A stretch of DNA of 64,000 bases from contig NC_073625.1 in NCBI RefSeq assembly GCF_029407905.1, positions 172,256,240 through 172,320,239 on the forward strand. Reading direction: 5' to 3'. Made by a program: the position numbers and the translations under genes. This stretch comes from Bubalus kerabau. Taxonomy: Eukaryota > Chordata > Mammalia > Artiodactyla > Bovidae. The stretch's first letter is position 1, and the number at the start of each line of letters is the position of its first letter. The notes beneath the pieces are model-generated. The model made no database searches, was not told the DNA's origin, and saw only the letters and a program-made list of their open reading frames with translations. Positions 24,398 to 35,449 of the stretch are shown one piece after another.

Positions 24398-24506
24398 ATT
24401 AAAAAAAAAGTAATATACTAAGAGTGCTTCTTTAGGACAAACTACCATTTTCCCATCTGCCTGTTCATTTCTATAAAAAGGATAATGTCTTTTCTTATGT
24501 TTATTA

Positions 24507-24644
24507 ATGTCATTGTCGTTGTTTAGTTGCTAAGTTGTGGCCGACTCTTTGCGACCCCGTGGACTATATAGCCCACCAGGCTCCTGCATCCATGGGATTT
24601 TCCAGGCAAGAATCCTGGAGTGGGTTACCATTTCCTTCTCCATA
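24507..24644 (-). mobile_element. Bov SINE fragment, left-arm copy
   Basis: Reverse-oriented Bov-A part (TTTAGTTGCTAAGTTGTGGC through CCATTTCCTTCTCC). It is an exact mirror of the right-arm copy at 24706-24843. Confidence 0.88.
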
Positions 24645-24705
24645 TTAGTGTCATACATGCTATGAATTGCAAACATTCCTAAATTCATAGCATGTATGAC
24701 ACTAA

Positions 24706-24843
24706 TATGGAGAAGGAAATGGTAACCCACTCCAGGATTCTTGCCTGGAAAATCCCATGGATGCAGGAGCCTGGTGGGCTATATAGTCCACGGGGTCGCA
24801 AAGAGTCGGCCACAACTTAGCAACTAAACAACGACAATGACAT
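24706..24843 (+). mobile_element. Bov SINE fragment, right-arm copy
   Basis: Forward, 5'-truncated Bov SINE beginning GGAGAAGGAAATGG. It is bracketed by TGACACTAAT (24697-24706) and TGACATTAAT (24838-24847), a likely target-site duplication with one mismatch. Confidence 0.85.
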
Positions 24844-24940
24844 TAATAAACATAAGAAAAGACATTATCCTTTTTATAGAAATGAACAGGCAGATGGGAA
24901 AATGGTAGTTTGTCCTAAAGAAGCACTCTTAGTATATTAC

Positions 24941-25133
24941 TTTTTTTTTAATTAAAAGATTTGTTTATTTATTTATTTTGGCTGCATTGGGTCTTAGTTG
25001 CAGCATGTGGTATCTTTTAGTTGTGGCATTTGAAGTCTTCATTGCAGCATGTGGTGTCTAGTTCCCTGACCAGGGATTGGACCCGGGCCCCCTGCATTGG
25101 AAACAAACATCACTGGACTACCCGGGATGTCAC
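24941..25133 (-). mobile_element. CHR-2 SINE, reverse orientation
   Basis: The tail is seen as poly-T at the left, then TTGGCTGCATTGGGTCTTAG, and the tRNA head near 25110-25130 is degraded. The flanks CTTAGTATATTAC (24928-24940) and TTTAGTGTATTAC (25134-25146) look like its target-site duplication with two mismatches. Confidence 0.75.
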
Positions 25134-25146
25134 CTTTAGTGTATTA

Positions 25147-26485
25147 CAGTTTGAGTTAGATGAAAAAATTCACGAGTTATTTTGAAGCCATATTGTCTAA
25201 GAAAATACATAATCCAAGTAATGAAGCTTTTCCTTACACCTCACTATTTTTCAAGGGCACATGTAGTCCATGGATTTCTATGCCAGTGCAGCCTGCCGCA
25301 GAACCCTGTGATGTGTTTGACTTTGCATCATCTCCATCCCAAATAATACTAGCAAGGGAGACCCAACTTCAGTTCTCAAGCTCTGAGATTGTAAAGTCCT
25401 TAAATCATGTTGACTCCTGTTTCAGGTAGGGGTTTTTGGTTATTAGGAACAGAAAATTCTCCTCTCAGGACTGAGGGATTCCCAGAATGCACAAAGCTGA
25501 CCAGCCAGACCTCAAGAAGCACAAAGAACAGGACAGAGCTCAAGATCCCAGCTGGGAACTCCTGTCCCCAGCCAGGGCTCTCCAGGGAGAGAGAGCCAAC
25601 TTCAGCTGCTTCCTGGCCCTGTTGTATCTGTTCCCAACTCACATTCCTGGGAGGGAGTATCTGATTGGCTTAAACTAGCCCAGGTCACATGGACTCTTCT
25701 AAGGTAATAGGGTACAGGCGCTTGTGATTTACAGCCCTTTCCAGGACTACAAGGAGGGGAAAGTTTAGTTCCCCGAAGGAAGGGGTGACGGGCAGATAAC
25801 AACAACAGCTGTCCACCTCATCATCCATCCCCTTGGCCATCTGGTGCACAGGCATACCTCTGTAATCCTAACTCTGAGGGAGCATGAGGACAAGGACAAT
25901 GGGAGACTGAAGGTTTGGGCTGATGGGCACTGTGTAAAGCACTTGCCCAAGCTGAGTGTCTTACCCATGCAGGGTTCCTATCCAAGTTCTGAAGCAGCTG
26001 GTTACAGAAGGAAGGAGGAAAATACATGCCAGCAGACCCAAATGATAGCAACCACAGCCCAGCGTATGGCTGGCTAGCCTACCCTCTTCTTTCCATGTAT
26101 GCTTGGCTTATGTAATACAACTGCATAATCTAAGTGTGCTTGCCCCCTTTCCAAAAATCAGCCCCAAGTCCTGGCTTAGAACTGCAGCTGGCTTCCAGCA
26201 CCCAGGATCTCCATGTGATATGACTGCCTCTCAGTGATTCATTCAGCTACGCCCTGACTAACTGTAGGCAGAGAAGAATTGGGTCACTGAGAGGCAAACT
26301 CGCACTCACAGTGTCATACCACTTCTAATGACATACTGTCCCAGCAATACCTGACAGTCATCACCTCCCAGGATGTAGGAAGGCCAGGTCCTCCATGAGC
26401 TGGTTGTGGGTTCCTCAGGTTCTGCCTGGTGGGAGGAGCTCTGAATGCCTTGCTCCAAGGTCACTCTATTTTTGCTGTTCAATAC
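25147..26485. other. Intergenic stretch, no gene recognised
   Basis: Moderate GC between 25420 and 26080 with several short open frames in both directions. None has a recognisable domain, and none has convincing exon signals. No named repeat seen. Confidence 0.45.
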
Positions 26486-26497
26486 CTCTTGGGCCAG

Positions 26498-26712
26498 GGC
26501 TTCCCGGATGGCACTAGTGGTAAAGAACCTGGTTGCCAATGCAGGAGATGCAAGAGACATGGGTTTGATCCCTGGGTTGGCAAGATCCCCTGGAGGAGGG
26601 CATGGCAACCCATTCCAGTATTCTTGCCCGGAGAATCCCATGGACAGAGGAGCCTGGCGGGCTACAGTTCACAGGGCTGCAAAGAGTCGGCCATGACTGA
26701 AGTGACTTAGCA
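26498..26712 (+). mobile_element. Bov-tA SINE
   Basis: Forward element from GGGCTTCCCGGATGGCACTA to GACTTAGCACACATGCACGC. An imperfect direct repeat CTCTTGGGCC / CTCTTAGGCC brackets it. Bases 26713-27175 after it hold nothing I recognise. Confidence 0.9.
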
Positions 26713-27185
26713 CACATGCACGCATCTCTTAGGCCTGTGCCAGATATCTGCCTGTTTGCCTACAGACCCATTTCCCTATCCTTCTGCTCGTTTGTTCTGT
26801 GATTCTATGCCCCCTTCCCTCTGGTTTTTGTTAGGTTCTGCCAAGAGAAGAAGAAATGGTGGGAGATTGGATAAAAGGAAGAAGGCAGGTATTTTTCCTC
26901 TTCCCTTTCTTTCTTCGTGGTTCCAATTGTTTCTGGAATCCTCAACCCTGACTGCTGCTAGCAGTCCAAGTGTAACCCTGAGGGAAGCCAGAATAAGAGC
27001 AAAGCCAGCACATGGAGTGCGCCTGAATAGAGTAAATCACAAAGGGAGCCTTGGTCAACCTATGCCTGAAGTCTACACAATTTTTAACTTTTCCTTTTAA
27101 GCTAATACAGTCCCTTCATTTTACAACCCAGTTTAAGTTGTATTCACTGTATGTAATCAGAAACAACTGATCCATAAGGTCTTCT

Positions 27186-27466
27186 GCTGCTGCTACTGCT
27201 GCTGCTAAGTTGCTTCAGTTGTGTCCAACTCTGTGCGACTCCATAGGTGGCAGCCCACCAGGCTTCCCCATCCCTGGGATTCTCCAGGCAAGAACACTGG
27301 AGTGGGTTGCCATTTCTTTCTCCAATGCATGAAAGTGAAAAGTGAAAGGGAAGTCGCTCAGTCGTCTCCGACTCTAGCGACCCCATGGACTGCAGGCTAC
27401 CAGGCTCCTCTGTCCATGGGATTTTCCAGGCAAGAGTACTGGAGTGGGGTGCCATTGCCTTCTCTG
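27186..27466 (-). mobile_element. Bov-A2 dimeric SINE, reverse orientation
   Basis: Two Bov-A units joined by the typical GAAAGTGAAAAGTGAAAGGG linker, with a (CTG)-rich left edge derived from the element tail. The perfect target-site duplication AAGGTCTTCT is at 27176-27185 and 27467-27476. Confidence 0.92.
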
Positions 27467-27572
27467 AAGGTCTTCTAGTGTCCCAGTTATATATGGATAG
27501 GATTTGAACAGCTCCCATCCCACCTTCACTCAGCCAGTCCAGCATTTTAGAATCTGTATCTTTTTATTGTAT

Positions 27573-27668
27573 TCAGTTGCTCAGTCATGTCTGACTCTTT
27601 ATGGTCCATGAACTGCAGTACGCCAGGCTTCTCTGTCCTTCACCATCTCCTGGAGTCCTTCACCACCT
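27573..27668 (-). mobile_element. Short Bov-A/BovB 3' fragment
   Basis: Begins TTCAGTTGCTCAGTCATGTC and ends after CACCATCTCCTGGAGTCCTT. Only about 95 bp long. Confidence 0.7.
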
Positions 27669-27979
27669 CTAAGATACATCTGTATCTTAGATATTTGAAA
27701 TTTGTCATTCTTAATGTACAGATTTCCATATAAGGACTCAGGGCTGCCCAGAGACCCTCCTGTTCTCCATTGCAGGTATTTCATTTCTTTGATCCTCCTA
27801 CTTCCACTGTCTCCTCAGATCTCTCATCCTACCCTTTCCCATCTCTTTAAGAACCACACTCCATCTATTGCACATTATTCTTCCGTGTGTTCAACTACTT
27901 CTACTCGATAGGATTCTCCTCATAAATATTTTAAAATGTGCTACTAGTTTCTCCCATCTTCTAAAAAAGGTGTCACCCT

Positions 27980-28510
27980 CTTCCCACTATGTCACACTCT
28001 GACAGCCACCCCACTCTTTCTTCTCCTTCACAGTCAGGCTTTTTGCAAGAGTGATGTACACTTGTCTTTGTTTTCATACCTCCCACTCCCTCCTTCACCC
28101 ACTGCATTCAGGCTTCATTAATCTCACTAGAATGGTTCTTGCAAGATTTCCAACCACCCCTTTATTGCCCCTTCTTAGACTGGACATTTCTTAGATCCTC
28201 TTTTCTACTCCCTTCTGCCCAAGCTCTTCCCTCAGCCACTGTGACCCATACTCCCAGGATGTCCTCCAACCTCTAGCTACTCTTTCATAATCTCCTTTGC
28301 TAACTTCTCTTCCCCTATTGCTATCTGATGTCAATTTTATCAAAGTGTCACTGCAGACCATCCACAACAGTATACTTTATGGTATACTGTTTAGCAGCTT
28401 GAGCCTGCCACTTCCTGTGAACTCTGACTCACAGCAGAGGCATTGTAATTCTTATTCCAGAAAGCTCAACTTTGAGCCTACTCCTCCAATCCTTCCAGTG
28501 GGTGACTAAG
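27980..28510 (+). repeat. Probable L2 LINE coding-region fragment
   Basis: The C/T-rich text with phrases such as CACCCACTGCATTCAGGCTT and GATGTCAATTTTATCAAAGT resembles the sense strand of the L2 ORF2 region. The frame is lost. Identification rests on phrase likeness only. Confidence 0.45.
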
Positions 28511-28693
28511 ACAACCAATGCCTGTCAACAAATCCCCTTCAGCCCCAACTATTGAGTGGATTCTGTTGTCTGAAACTGATTCCAAACTGATAAACTAGCT
28601 ATGCAGAAAAAGCTGGTGATCAGGACTGTAAATAGGAAATCATAGCTCTTAATTCCCCAAACCATTCATTAGCAAGTAGCCAATTAGGCCCCT

Positions 28694-30911
28694 CCAGTTG
28701 ACGATCACCGGAGGTCAATACTGAAATCAGATTGATTATATCCTTTCAGCCAAAGATGGAGAAGCTCTATACAGTCAGCAAAAACAAGACCAGAGGCTGA
28801 CTGTGGCTCAGATTATGAACTCCTTATTGCCAAAGTCAGACTTAAATTGAAGAAAGTAGGGAAAACCACTAGACAATTCAGGTATGACCTAAATCAAATC
28901 CCTTACAATTATACAGTGGAAATGACAAATAGATTCAAGGGATTAGATCTGATAGACAGAGTGCCTGAAGAACTATGGAAGGAGTTTCATGACTTTGTAA
29001 AGGAGGCAGTGATCAAGACCATCCCCAAGAAAAAGAAATTGTCTAAGGAAGACTTACAAATAGCTGAGAAAAAAAGAGAAGCGAAAGGCAAAGGAAAAAG
29101 GAAAGATATACCCATTTGAATGCAGAGTTCTGAAGGATAGCAAGGAGAGAGAAGAAAGCTTTCCTCCGTGATCAGTGCAAACAAATAGAGGAAAACAATA
29201 GAATGGGAAAGACTAGAGATCTCTTCAAGAAAATTAGAGATACCAAGGGAACATTTAACCAAAGATAGGCTCAATAAAGGACAGAAATGGTATGGACCTA
29301 ATGGAAGCAGAAGATATTAAGAAGAGGTGGCAAGAAAACACAGAACTATACAAAAAAGATCATCATGACCCAGATAACTATGATGGTGTGATCACTCACC
29401 TAGAGCCAGACATCCTGGAATGCAAAGTCAAGTGGGCCTTAGGAAGCATCACTACGAACAAAGCTAGTGGAAGTGATAGAATTCCAGTTGAGCTATTTAA
29501 AATCCTAAAAGATAATGCTGTGAAAGTCATGCACTCAATATGCCAGCAAATTTGGAAAACTCAGCAGTGGCCACAAGACTGGAAAAGGTCAGTTTTCATT
29601 CCAATCCCAAAGAAAGGCAATGCCCAAGAATGTTCAAACTACTGCACAATTGCACGCATCTCACACGCTAGCAAAGTAATGCTCAAAATTCTCCAAGCCA
29701 GGCTTCAACAGTACGTGAACTGTGAACTTCCAGATGTTCAAGCTGGTTTTAGAAAAGGCAGAGGAACCAGATATCAAATTGCCACCATCCATTGGATCAT
29801 CAAAAAAGTAAGAGAGTTCCAGAAAAACATCTACTTCTGCTTTATTGACTATGCCAAAGTCAATTAAGTTTGTGTGGATCACAACAAACTGGAAAATTCT
29901 TCAAGAGATGGGAATACCAGACCACCTGACCTACCTCCTAAGAAATCTGTATGCAGGTCAAGAAGCAACAGTTAGAACTGGACATGGAACAACAGACCGG
30001 TTCCATATCAGGAAAGGAGTACATCAAGGCTGTATATTGTCACCCCGCTTATTTAACTTATATGCGAAGTACATCATGCAAATGCCATGCTGGATGAAGC
30101 ACAATCTGGAATCAAGATTTCCGGGAGAAATATCAATAACCTCAGATATACAGATAACACCACCCTTATGGCAGAAAGGGAAGAAGAACTAAAGAGCCTC
30201 TTGATGAAAGTGAAAGAGGAGAGTGAAAAAGTTGGCTTAAAACTCAACATTCAGAAAACGAAGATCATGGCATCCAGTCCCATCACTTCATGGCAAATAG
30301 ATGGGGAAACAATGGAAACAGTGAGAGACTTATTTTGGGGGGCTCCAAAATCACTGCAGATGGTGACTGCAGCCCTGAAATTAAAAGATGCTTGCTCCTT
30401 GGAAGATAAGCTATGACCAACCTAGACAGTATATTCAAAAGCATAGACACTACTTTGCCAACAAAGGTCCATCTGGTCAAAGCTATGGTTTTTCCAGTAG
30501 TCATATGTAGATGTGAGAGTTGGACTATAAAGAAAGCTGAGTGCCAAAGAATTGGTACTTTTGAACTGTGGTGTTGGGGAAGACTCATGAGAGTCCCTTG
30601 CACTGAAAGGAGATCCATCCAGTCCATCCTAAAGGAAATCAGTCCTGAATATTCATTGGAAGGACTGATGCTGAAGCTGAAACTCCAATACTTTGGCCAC
30701 CTGATGCGAAGAACTGACTCATTAGAAAAGGCCCTTATGCTGGGAAAGATTGAAGGTGGGAGGAGAAGGGGACGACAGAGGCTGAGATGGTTGGATGGCA
30801 TCACCGACTCGATGGACATGAGTTTGAGTAGGCTCCGGGAGTTGGTGATGGGCAGGGAAGCCTGGTTATTATTTCTCCTGGCAATCTTGCTGTCCATGGG
30901 GTCACAAATTG
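28694..30911 (+). mobile_element. BovB LINE, 2.2 kb, 5'-truncated
   Basis: It begins inside the endonuclease-coding region (text near GGTCAATACTGAAATCAGAT), runs through the reverse-transcriptase region, and ends in a disrupted 3' UTR at about 30911. The (CTGAA)n tail is missing and a small foreign piece lies near 30867-30890. The target-site duplication is AATTAGGCCCCT (28682-28693) against AATTAGTCCCCT (30912-30923), one mismatch. Confidence 0.9.
28847..30416 (+). pseudogene. Decayed BovB endonuclease/reverse-transcriptase frame
   Basis: Open pieces at 28847-29119, 29292-29867, 29845-30192 and 30087-30416 read as successive parts of the BovB polyprotein but lie in different frames. The first ends at a stop near 29119 and carries the C-terminal endonuclease part. 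The second carries the RT fingers (IPIPKKGNAQECSNY) and part of motif A, broken after FCFIDYAKVN. In the motif C region the usual YADD reads as YTDN, so the catalytic aspartates are lost. It cannot encode a working enzyme. Confidence 0.88.
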
Positions 30912-30923
30912 AATTAGTCCCCT

Positions 30924-31315
30924 GATTTTTCACCTTTAATTCTCCTTGGAAGGCAAAGCAGATTCTGAATCAGGCAAGAGACAGAAATCTCTTCAAAGAA
31001 TCTGGTTCTGTTTCAAAGGAAAAAAGGAACATTAGAAAGAGGATTACCTACGATTTCTTTCCTCTAAATAGACGAAGGGAGATATAACATGATACTTAGA
31101 ACACAAAATCAAGTGAAAGAAGTCTAAAATAACACAACTAATAAATAATGTGACATTCCTATGTATCAGCAGAGTTTATATAGTTTCATATTGAGAACCA
31201 GCCCCTAAGAACCAAAAATCCATTATGTATAAAGAATGTACAAAATTATAACATTGGAAAGGAATTTCAAGAGTCTCAAATCTAAAAAATTAATTGTGGT
31301 CCTCCTACACAGTGG
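30924..31315. other. Unremarkable A/T-rich intergenic gap
   Basis: No repeat or gene recognised between the BovB copy and the next Bov-tA. Confidence 0.4.
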
Positions 31316-31536
31316 AAGGGCCTTTCTTGTTGGCTTAGCAGTAACAACAACAACAAAAATCCTATTGCAATGCAGGACACTTGGGTTCGACTCCTCGGTT
31401 GAGAAGATACCCAGAAGGAAATGGCAACTACTCTAGTAGTCTTGCCTGGGAAATCCCACAGACAAAGAAGCCTGGGGGACCACAGTCCATGGGGTCACAA
31501 AAGAGTTGGACACAACTTCACACTAAAAACAAGAGT
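31316..31536 (+). mobile_element. Bov-tA SINE, diverged
   Basis: Forward element GGGCCTTTCTTGTTGGCTTA with an internal (AAC)n expansion at 31342-31356 inside the tRNA-like head, ending near CACAACTTCACACTAAAAAC. Bases 31537-31939 after it show no recognised feature. Confidence 0.8.
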
Positions 31537-31939
31537 CCCAGTGGCAGGCATCAGAAGTGAACCAGAACTTGAGCAGTTGCTTGGTTTTCTCTTTTTCTCA
31601 GTTTCCTTCTATCCCTGTAATGCACCCCTTGCTCCTTTTACCCTAAATTTCCTTTCAGGAAGAATCCATCCCACTCACTTTGGGAGAGTGCTCCCCCTGA
31701 CTATGAAGTGTGGAGCATGTGACCTAAGGCAGGCCTGCAAGCCCAGAGCATCTCTGGACTTTGTACTTGTCATAACTTGTTTGCATATGACTTCATGTGA
31801 TTCTGTGAGCCACCCAGAGCCTTCAGTAAATTACTTCTTTTATTCTTCCTATTTTTTTTTCCCTCCTTAAGTTAGCCAGAAAGTTTCCATTTCCTGCAAC
31901 TAAAGAATATTGACTGAGGACTTCAGTTTCTGGTCTGGC

Positions 31940-32975
31940 ATATAAGAAGCTTACAAATTGTCACTCCATCCTAACAGCAACTAAAACTCGGAAGACACCC
32001 AGAAGATCACCAATTCTTCTTGGATCAGGAGAAGTAAGATCACAGAGCAAACCACTGTCCTCAAAGTTAGACACCCAGACAGGTGGATGCAAAGAATTAC
32101 AACTTGCCATGTTAGGAATCCACAGAAATCCAGCAAAAACCTCTATAGGAAGAAATACTGGGTTCCTTTTCCTGATACATATCATGTCTAGCTTTAAATA
32201 AAAAACGACAAGGCTACTAAAAGGTCAAACCATAGTTTGAAGAGACAGAGCAAGCAACAGAACTAGATTCAGGGCAGGGCCGTTGGGATTATCAGACTAA
32301 GAATTTAGAACAACAATGCTAGAGACTCTAATGGAATAAGTAGACAACATGCAAGAACAGAGGGCTTCCCTCATAGCTCAGCTGATAAATCATCTGCCTG
32401 CAATGCAGGAGACCCCGGGTTCAATTCCTGGGTCGGAAGATCCCCTGGAGAAGGAAATGGCAAACCACTCCAGTATTCTTGCCTGGAGAATCCCATGGAC
32501 AGAGGAACCTGGTGGGCTACACTCCAGGATAGATCACTACAGTGCGATCTCTCTGGGATCGCAAGAGTCGGACATGACTTAGCGACTAAACCACCACCAC
32601 CATGCAAAACAAAGAGATTGCAAACAAAGAGATGGAAATTCTAAAAAAGAATAAAAAATAAATGCTAAAAATCAAAAACATGGTGACAGAAATGAAGAAT
32701 GCCCTTGATGGACTCATTAATAGACTAGACACTGTTCAAGAAAGAATCAAGGAACTTGAGGACATATCAGAAGAAACTTCCCAAATTGAAAAGTAAAGAG
32801 AAAAAAGACTGGGGAAAGAATGGAACAGAATAAATGAGAACGGTGGGACAATTACAAAAGGTGTAACAGGCTCAATCGGAAGACCAGAGAGAAAAGAGAG
32901 GAACAGAGCATAGTAACTGATACAGCACCTACTCAAAATCTGTGCAAAGGAAATTCTGCACATAGGTATGGAAAG
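31940..32975 (+). mobile_element. L1 LINE 5' UTR / ORF1 fragment, interrupted by Bov-tA
   Basis: Text such as GGCCGTTGGGATTATCAGAC and, after the SINE, AGATGGAAATTCTAAAAAAG and ACTCATTAATAGACTAGACA matches an L1 leader and ORF1 coiled-coil region. The frame is broken by stops, for example in GAAAAGTAAAGAG. It is an older L1 than the 3' ends nearby. Confidence 0.7.
32363..32601 (+). mobile_element. Bov-tA SINE within L1
   Basis: Forward element GGGCTTCCCTCATAGCTCAG to the (ACC)n-like tail. The target-site duplication is ATGCAAGAACAGAG at 32349-32362, with an imperfect copy at 32602-32616. Confidence 0.9.
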
Positions 32976-33199
32976 ACTTAAAAAAAATTTTTTTTGGAAT
33001 ATAGTTGATTTGTAGTGCTATGTTAGTTTCAGGTGTATGGTTTATATTTATATATGTATGTGTGTGAAAGGGTATATATATATATATATATTCAGGTTCT
33101 TTTTCCTTATAGGTTATTACAAAATATTGAGTATCATTCCGTGTGCTGTACAGTAGGCCCTTGGAATCTTTTATACATATACATATATCCTCTCTTTAG

Positions 33200-33510
33200 G
33201 GGGCCTTCCCTGGTAGCTCAGCTGGTAAAGAATCCACCTGCAATGCAGGAGACTCTGGTTCGATTCCTGGGTCAGGAAGATCCCCTGGAGAAGGGAAAGA
33301 CGACCCACTCCAGTATTCTTGGGTTTCCTTGGTGGCTCAGCTGGTGTAGAATCTGCCTGCAATGTGGGAGACCTGGGTTCGATCCCTGGGTGAGGAAGAT
33401 CCTCTGGAGAAGGGAACAGCTACCCACTCCAGTGTTCTGGCCTGGAGTATTCCATGGACTGCAGTCTATGGGGTCCCAAAGAGTAGGACATGACTGAGTA
33501 GCTTTCACTT
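33200..33510 (+). mobile_element. Bov-tA dimer (two tRNA-like heads)
   Basis: Two successive heads (CCTTCCCTGGTAGCTCAGCT and TTTCCTTGGTGGCTCAGCTG) precede one BovB-derived tail, the dimeric Bov-tA arrangement. Short TCTCTTT direct repeats in the L1 host flank it. Confidence 0.88.
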
Positions 33511-33610
33511 TTCTCTTTTTAGATTATTTTCCCATATAAGTCATTGGAGAGTATTGAGTAGAGTTCCCTGTGCTATCCTGCAGGACATTTTTAGTTTTCT
33601 ATTTTATGTA

Positions 33611-33824
33611 TGTGAAAGAAAGTGAAGTTGCTCAGTTATGTCTGACTCTTTGCGACCCCATGTACTGTAGCCTACCAGGCTCCTCTGTCCATGGGATTTT
33701 CCAGGCAATAGTACTGGAGTGGATTGCCATTTCCTTCTCCAGGGGATCTTCCCAACCCAGGGATTGAACCCAGGTCTCCTGCATTGTAGACAGACACTTT
33801 ACCATCTGAGCCACCAGGGAAGTC
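33611..33824 (-). mobile_element. Bov-tA type SINE, reverse orientation, within L1
   Basis: Perfect 12-bp target-site duplication CTATTTTATGTA at 33599-33610 and 33825-33836, within the L1 host. Confidence 0.93.
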
Positions 33825-34180
33825 CTATTTTATGTATAGTAGTGTTTATATGTCAATCCTAATCTCTCAGTTCATCCCTCCCCCCACCTTCCCTGCTAGG
33901 AACCATAAGCTGTTTTTTATATCTGTGACTCTATTTCTGTTGTGAAAATAAGTCAATTTGTACCATTTTTTAAGATTCCATATATAAGCAATTTTATATG
34001 ATATTTGTTTTTCTCTAACTTACTTCACTCAGTATGACAATCTTTAGGTCCATCCATGTTGCTGCAAATGGCATTTTTGTTTGTTTGTTTGTTTTGTTTT
34101 AATAGCTGAGTGATGACATGACTTTTGAAGGATTTGTAAGTAGTTTTTTTCCTTTCTGGGGAGTCCACTCTCAGTTTCTG

Positions 34181-35449
34181 ATCTCCAGTATTTTTTTCAA
34201 GAGCTGAAGGAATTCCTAAAATAAGACAGGATTTAAGAAACTTGGGGACCTTTGCAGATAGAGTAATAAGTACTTCTTAAAATCATAGGATTAATAAAAG
34301 ATGTCCCATATTTTGCCTTCTCACATAATTTCTGTCTTTCGTACCTTGAGCCTATATAATAGTGAAAAATACATGTAGAAAACTGAGAGGTAGAGAGAAG
34401 TAATGTGAGTGCCTGTCAGTACCCATCAGTGCCTAAATGTAACTCTCTAAGAGCTGCGTTATTATTAAAGGTGCTCTATAATTAGAGCAAGTGCTCTAAT
34501 AAAGGTGCTCTGAGTGAGTTTTTACTCCTGCTCTTAATTCAGTGGTTCACTGTATTCTTTCATCTTTACCCTGTATAAATCTGTTTTGGTGGTAATCTAT
34601 AAATATCAGTTTAGAATTCTTTCATATTCTTATTTTAGTTACACAGAAATTTCAAAAACTGCAAAAAGAAATGCATTCAAGGAAATAAATATTTCTACAG
34701 ATATATGCATATAATACACCAACCATAAGAAGATTGTGATCCTATCTTTTGTATAAAGTAAGAAAAAGATGCATGTCCTCATTTTCTCTTGTTTGTTTTG
34801 GTTTGATTTTTTGGTTTTCAGCTGAATTTTTCTTTTGGGTTACGGTGTTTTCTTTGTGTTACTTTTAGATCCTAGGAAAAGGTCAAACATAAAAAATGGC
34901 AGATATAAAATTCTATCGGAAGCCCCTCATTTTGACCTCTGATGTTATCTATGTCTTGTCAGTTGTAAAGCTTGTTCATTTATAGGCATCTACTTATCAC
35001 AGGAATATAGGAAATCCAGGGCAAGTGGTATAAATCATGGCACCTGCCTTCAATGTTTTTATACAGCTGGCATCCCTCTAAAATGAATGTAAAGAGAGTA
35101 CTTAAAAAGGAACAGGTGGCAGTTCCAAACTCTCTCCATCTGACTGGTTCACAGAATCATTTCGGCCCCAGGGCCATCGTTTGCCCCTTGGTGGCTGGGG
35201 GAAGTGTCTTGAAGGATGAGTCACAGCCATCCTGTGAGTCAGACTCAGGTCTGGCGAAGATGAAGTTCTTGCTTTCTTCCTGGACATATAACAACCCGGG
35301 ACTCGTCCTATGAATAGCAGGGTACTTTAAAACTAAACCTTTTCCTCCCCTTCCTCGCTGTTTAATGCCATAAATAGTTCTGACACCTGTCAAGCCTCAG
35401 AGGTACTTGGCTCCACCCTTCCATCCCACCCCCACCCCAAGTGCTGGTG
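34181..35449. other. Unique sequence before the orphan CpG island
   Basis: No repeat or gene recognised. A small inverted pair TGCTCTA / TAGAGCA lies near 34470-34490. Confidence 0.45.

Larger units (their letters stand above)
24398..24952. repeat. Perfect 271-bp inverted repeat (palindrome) with 13-nt spacer
   Basis: Left arm 24398-24668 and right arm 24682-24952 are exact reverse complements at every position I checked block by block; the spacer is 24669-24681. Pairing stops at 24397/24953. Each arm holds a copy of a 5'-truncated Bov SINE. The right arm runs into the poly-T edge of the CHR-2 SINE, whose target-site duplication is shared between 24928-24940 and 25134-25146. That suggests the right arm is the original and the left arm the inverted copy. 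A fold-back assembly or library artefact is the main alternative. Confidence 0.97.
32980..34180 (-). mobile_element. L1 LINE 3' end, reverse orientation, with two SINE insertions
   Basis: Reverse complement of the L1 3' UTR and ORF2 end: a T-rich left edge at 32984, a (TA)n run near 33071-33090, CATTGGAGAGTATTGAGTAG, and TCCATCCATGTTGCTGCAAA near 34050. SINEs interrupt it at 33200-33510 and 33611-33824. A (GTTT)n run lies at about 34078-34097. Confidence 0.82.

Noticed and set aside
25400..26100. Clustered short open frames on both strands
   Set aside because: All under about 90 codons, mutually overlapping, no domain or splice pattern; consistent with chance in moderate-GC DNA.
32980..32990. 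Head-to-tail meeting of forward L1 ORF1 and reversed L1 3' end, as a 5'-inverted L1
   Set aside because: For a twin-primed reverse L1 the inverted 5' part should lie at the far (right) side. Here ORF1 abuts the poly-A side, so two separate insertions are simpler.
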